From Acuticoccus sp038745295 (lineage in GTDB: Bacteria > Pseudomonadota > Alphaproteobacteria > Rhizobiales > Amorphaceae): DNA of 15,494 nt. The translations under genes were made by a program, and so were the position numbers. Position 1 is the first letter of the stretch, and each line of letters begins with the position of its first letter. The stretch is from the NCBI GenBank assembly GCA_038745295.1, contig JBCDLN010000066.1, positions 1 to 15,494 of the forward strand, read 5' to 3'. The notes beneath the pieces were generated by a model that saw only the letters and a program-made list of their open reading frames with translations, was not told the origin of the DNA and did not search any database. This document shows positions 12,733 to 15,494 of this stretch, piece after piece.

Positions 12733-14334
12733 GTGCTGGCGGACATGATGAAATTTTCGCAACGTCAATTGTATCGGAGCGCACGCTCGACAAACTTCGG
12801 GCGGATGGCCGTTGCAACGTCCGAGCCGCTGGCCGCAGCGGTGGGGCTCGACGTGCTGACGAGCGGCGGCAATGCAGTGGATGCTGCCATTGCAACAGCC
12901 GCAATGCTCACCATCACCGAGCCCACCAGCAACGGGCTTGGCTCTGATGCGTTTGCGCTGGTGGCCAAGGACGGGGCCGTCCACGGGCTCAACGCCTCGG
13001 GCCGCGCCCCCAAGGCGTGGACGCTCGACCGGTTTGCCGGCCAAGAGGCAATGCCGCTGAGGGGGTGGGATGCTGTGACCATCCCGGGCGCCGTTTCGGC
13101 CTGGGTGGCGTTGGCGGAGCGTTTTGGCAGCCGTCCCCTTGCAGCGCTCTTGGCGCCCGCTGCCCACTATGCGCGGGAGGGTTACGGGGTCGGGCCGGTC
13201 ACGGCGGATTCCTGGCAACGCCAAGTGAGCCGCTTTCCCAAAGGCTTCGGCTACGAGGACGTCTTCTTGAACAATGGGGCAGCGCCCGAGCCGGGCGACC
13301 TCTTCAAGATGCCCGGCGCCGCCGATGCGCTGGACCTCATCGGCGAAAGCAATGGCTGGGCGTTTTATCGCGGCGCCATTGCCGAAGAGATGGTGCGCCA
13401 GTCGCAAGCCCAGGGCGGCGCGCACACCATGGACGACTTTGCCACCCACAAAGCCGATTGGGTGGACCCGCTGTCCATCGACGCCTGTGGTGTCAAAGTT
13501 CATGAGTTGCCTCCAAACGGGCAGGGGATTGCCGCGCTTATCGCACTGGGGATCTTGGAGAGGCTTGATGTGGGCACCGAGCCCGATAGCGCCCATGCAC
13601 TCCACTGCCAGATCGAAGCGGTGAAGCTGGCGCTCGCTGATCTTTACGCCCATGTGGGCGACCCTGCGGCAATGCCCATCGACCCAGCCGCGTTCTTAAA
13701 TGAAGACTATCTCACCCGCCGGGCCGCTTTGGTGGACCCTGACACAGCCATCGCGCACGAGACGGGGATGCCCTCCACAGGCGGGACGGTTCTTTTGGTG
13801 ACGGCCGATGCCAGCGGGATGATGGTGTCCTTTATCCAGTCCAACTATGAAGGCTTCGGATCAGGCTGCGTCACCCCCCGGTTTAACATTAGCCTTCAAA
13901 ACCGAGGGTCGGCCTTTTCGCTCGATCCGAACAGCCCCAACGTGGTGGGGCCTGGAAAGCGGCCCTTCCACACCATCATCCCTGCGGTGGCCACCAAAGA
14001 TGGCGCCCCCTTTATGGCCTTCGGGATGATGGGAGGGCCTATCCAAGCCCAGGGCCACACCCAGCTTTTCACGCGGATGATGCGGTTCGGTCAGGGCGTG
14101 CAGTCGGCGATGGATGCACCACGCTTTCGCGTTTTGAGCGGGCTCCAGGTGGCCGTGGAGCAGCACATGGACGATGGGGCCGTTGAAGGGCTGAAAGAAC
14201 GGGGCCACGATGTGGTGCTCGAAGCTCCAAACGTCGCCTTTGGCTTTGGCGGCTCCCAAGCCATTGTGCGGCACGGGAGCCTTTACGCTGCCGGCAGCGA
14301 TCCACGCAAAGACGGTCTTGCCTTGGTGCGCTAA
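12733..14334 (+). CDS. Gamma-glutamyltransferase family Ntn hydrolase, cytoplasmic YwrD-like type
   Basis: The protein of up to 533 residues matches gamma-glutamyltranspeptidases throughout. Landmarks are 'MAVATSEPLAAAVGLDVLTSGGNAVDAAIATAAMLTITEP', 'GLNASGRAP', 'AARFGS'-type helix, 'VHELPPNGQGIAALIALGILE', and the self-cleavage region 'STGGTVLLVTADASGMMVS' with Thr352 as likely nucleophile. They are followed by 'NYEGFGSG', 'KRPFHTIIPA' and 'MMGGPIQAQGHTQ'. The proenzyme would cut itself before Thr352 into large and small subunits and hydrolyse or transfer gamma-glutamyl groups. There is no signal peptide, unlike periplasmic Ggt, so a cytoplasmic enzyme of the YwrD-like branch is likely and glutathione is not assured as substrate. 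The start may be GTG 12733, ATG 12745 or ATG 12748. The gene is divergent from the helicase. Confidence 0.88.
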   Translation: MLADMMKFSQRQLYRSARSTNFGRMAVATSEPLAAAVGLDVLTSGGNAVDAAIATAAMLTITEPTSNGLGSDAFALVAKDGAVHGLNASGRAPKAWTLDRFAGQEAMPLRGWDAVTIPGAVSAWVALAERFGSRPLAALLAPAAHYAREGYGVGPVTADSWQRQVSRFPKGFGYEDVFLNNGAAPEPGDLFKMPGAADALDLIGESNGWAFYRGAIAEEMVRQSQAQGGAHTMDDFATHKADWVDPLSIDACGVKVHELPPNGQGIAALIALGILERLDVGTEPDSAHALHCQIEAVKLALADLYAHVGDPAAMPIDPAAFLNEDYLTRRAALVDPDTAIAHETGMPSTGGTVLLVTADASGMMVSFIQSNYEGFGSGCVTPRFNISLQNRGSAFSLDPNSPNVVGPGKRPFHTIIPAVATKDGAPFMAFGMMGGPIQAQGHTQLFTRMMRFGQGVQSAMDAPRFRVLSGLQVAVEQHMDDGAVEGLKERGHDVVLEAPNVAFGFGGSQAIVRHGSLYAAGSDPRKDGLALVR

Positions 14335-14498
14335 ACGGGAAGCGCCCGGCGGGCCATGGCTCGGTGTTGGTGTCGGTCTAAGCCCAGGCGTGTAGGCCCG
14401 TTCACTGCCCCGCTAAAGGCCAAGACCGGTCGGCTTGGTGGACAAAAGGTGCTTTTGTGGAGTGCGCTTTGGCGTGGCACGCTGCCATCACCGAGGGC
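14335..14498. other. Intergenic region with two small hairpins after the gamma-glutamyltransferase gene
   Basis: CCAAG (14420-14424) with CTTGG (14434-14438), then ACAAAAG (14442-14448) with CTTTTGT (14452-14458, loop GTG), form two adjacent stems. They could terminate the upstream gene. A 48-codon open frame (14356-14502) also spans the region but lacks a ribosome site and has an Arg-rich, unfamiliar sequence, so I do not call it a gene. Confidence 0.4.
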
Positions 14499-14619
14499 CT
14501 AGCGCATGTCTCGCTCGATCTGGCTCAGATCGAGCGAGCAAAACAGGCGCGCTCTTCAGGGGCGAGCACGTTTTTATCCGCTTAGTTTGATTCAAACTGA
14601 GCGGATCGTGCTCTTCTAG
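14499..14619 (+). repeat. Dispersed structured repeat, copy B
   Basis: This 121-base copy is better preserved than copy A (9518-9634). Its first hairpin is perfect: 11-base arms 14511-14521 and 14527-14537 around loop GGCTC. Its second has outer arms GAGCACG (14564-14570) and CGTGCTC (14607-14613), a 5-base T bulge, and a 15-base inner stem (14576-14590 with 14592-14606) with a single T-G pair. Like copy A it starts and ends with CTAG. It sits between convergent genes, ending 11 bases from the stop of the leftward gene at 14631. The T-rich bulge and strong stems would suit a two-way transcription barrier. Confidence 0.88.
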
Positions 14620-14630
14620 CGTTTCGCGAT

Positions 14631-15494
14631 CTACTCGTTCGCGGTGATGCTCAGATTCAAAATGCCGGCGATTTGGGCTGGCGCTGCCATTGCTGCGCCG
14701 ATGAGCTGTGCCACCGGAACAGGATTGGCGGGCGTTGCGGCAATGGTGATGTTTTGGGGGTCGTTGAGGTAGGTTCTGAGCGCAGCTCCCACCTCCGAGG
14801 CAAGCCCGCGTGCGCCCAAAATCCCTTCAATCTGCGCTTCCACCTGCTGGGTGAGACCGGCCGCAAACTCAGCTGCGCCAATGCCTGACTGCTCCGCCAT
14901 CATCCCCAGCATGAACGGGGTGATGCCGCCATCATCGAACCGGAGCGAGATGTCGCCGATGGAGGCGGTGGCGATGGCTTCTTGCGCGCGGGTGGGATTG
15001 TCGAAGATGGCGCGGGGGATGCCGCTCACATTGGCACTGGCGCGCAGCTGACCAATCCCCGCAATGGTAAGGTTTTCATCAAGGGTGATGGCGCCGGTGT
15101 CTTCGGCCCAGGACAGGGTGATGGCGCCATCGGCGCGCACGGGGTCGGCGCCCAACAGACCAAGGATCGATGTGGCCTGCGGGTTGGGCAAAAGGGCCGC
15201 AGGGATCTGAAGGCCTTCAATTACCACGCCGAGCCGGCTTGGGATCGCGCCGATATAATCGTCGAGATTAAGCTCCAACGTGTCGAGATTGATGGGAGCA
15301 AGGCCCGGCATCCCAGTCTCGACGTTGAGCCCGCGCAGCGCAAACGCCCCCAGCCGCGGGATTGCCGCCAAGGCGGCGGGGCCGGGCGCTTCGTTGGCCA
15401 TTGAGGCTGCGATAACGCTTATGAATGCGTCTTTGTCCGGAAACTCAAGATCGCGAAACTCGAGCAGCTCCAGTTGGCCCTTTTGGGAGGGCGC
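14631..15494 (-). CDS. Conserved alphaproteobacterial hypothetical protein (5' end outside window)
   Basis: The frame is open from the window edge to the TGA at 14631-14633, giving 287 residues without a start. An ATG at 15401 is internal, because coding sequence continues upstream (residues 'LELLEFRDLEFPDKDAFIS'). The visible part has alternating beta-like segments ('GLNVETGMPGLAPINLDTLE', 'GAIPSRLGVVIEGLQIP', 'ADGAITLSWAEDTGAITLDENL', 'SIGDISLRFDDGGITPFML') followed by a helical region and the ending 'NITIAATPANPVPVAQLIGAAM...LNLSITANE'. I recall this style of ending from unannotated secreted or envelope proteins in Hyphomicrobiales. The fold loosely resembles AsmA- or DUF945-like envelope proteins, but I cannot assign a family. 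The N-terminus, which would show a signal peptide, is missing. Confidence 0.7.
   Translation of the reverse strand, partial: APSQKGQLELLEFRDLEFPDKDAFISVIAASMANEAPGPAALAAIPRLGAFALRGLNVETGMPGLAPINLDTLELNLDDYIGAIPSRLGVVIEGLQIPAALLPNPQATSILGLLGADPVRADGAITLSWAEDTGAITLDENLTIAGIGQLRASANVSGIPRAIFDNPTRAQEAIATASIGDISLRFDDGGITPFMLGMMAEQSGIGAAEFAAGLTQQVEAQIEGILGARGLASEVGAALRTYLNDPQNITIAATPANPVPVAQLIGAAMAAPAQIAGILNLSITANE

Noticed and set aside
14356..14502. A 48-codon open frame on + (begins MARCWCRSK) between the gamma-glutamyltransferase gene and repeat copy B
   Set aside because: No ribosome site, Arg/Trp-rich composition typical of out-of-frame GC-rich DNA, and it ends only because the repeat supplies a TAG.

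Overview
The window is a GC-rich, gene-dense stretch of chromosome, most likely from an alphaproteobacterium, probably Hyphomicrobiales or a relative. This is inferred from codon use, the BMP-type ABC operon, the DUF1294/DUF427 genes and a C-terminal protein family that looks alphaproteobacterial. The genus cannot be read from the sequence. There are 14 supported protein genes, two of them cut by the window ends. I see no tRNA, rRNA, CRISPR array, transposase or phage gene.

Layout. At the left edge (3-95, +) is the last 30 codons of a protein with an RTX-like C-terminus. It overlaps tail-to-tail with a leftward gene for a membrane-tethered TAXI-family solute-binding protein (55-1428, -). Next come a rightward sulfotransferase and a GT61 glycosyltransferase (1642-3552), which look like a small glycan-modification pair. 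A separate 2-oxoglutarate/Fe(II) oxygenase follows (3637-4476). A 369-base intergenic region (4477-4845) is full of inverted repeats and leads into a compact four-gene ABC importer operon: BMP-family binding protein, twin-domain ATPase and two permeases (4846-9521). Their start and stop codons overlap, and by family the substrate is probably a nucleoside or related purine/pyrimidine compound.

The right half starts with a leftward block: a small secreted protein (9684-10118), DUF427 (10251-10832), DUF1294 (10842-11129) and a RhlE-like DEAD-box RNA helicase (11160-12548). The last three probably share a transcript starting at a promoter near 12641-12669. Divergent from the helicase is a gamma-glutamyltransferase-like Ntn hydrolase (12733-14334). 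It ends facing a leftward, 5'-truncated conserved hypothetical gene (14631-15494).

The most distinctive feature is a repeat of about 117-121 bases, present twice in the same orientation (9518-9634 and 14499-14619, about 92% identical). Each copy folds into two hairpins and sits exactly between two convergent genes. The second unusual structure is a nested inverted repeat (4588-4760), followed by a compact hairpin (4785-4811), in the leader of the ABC operon. No gene cluster here is clearly a new biological system. The leads worth checking are the two structured non-coding elements and the sulfotransferase/GT61 pair.
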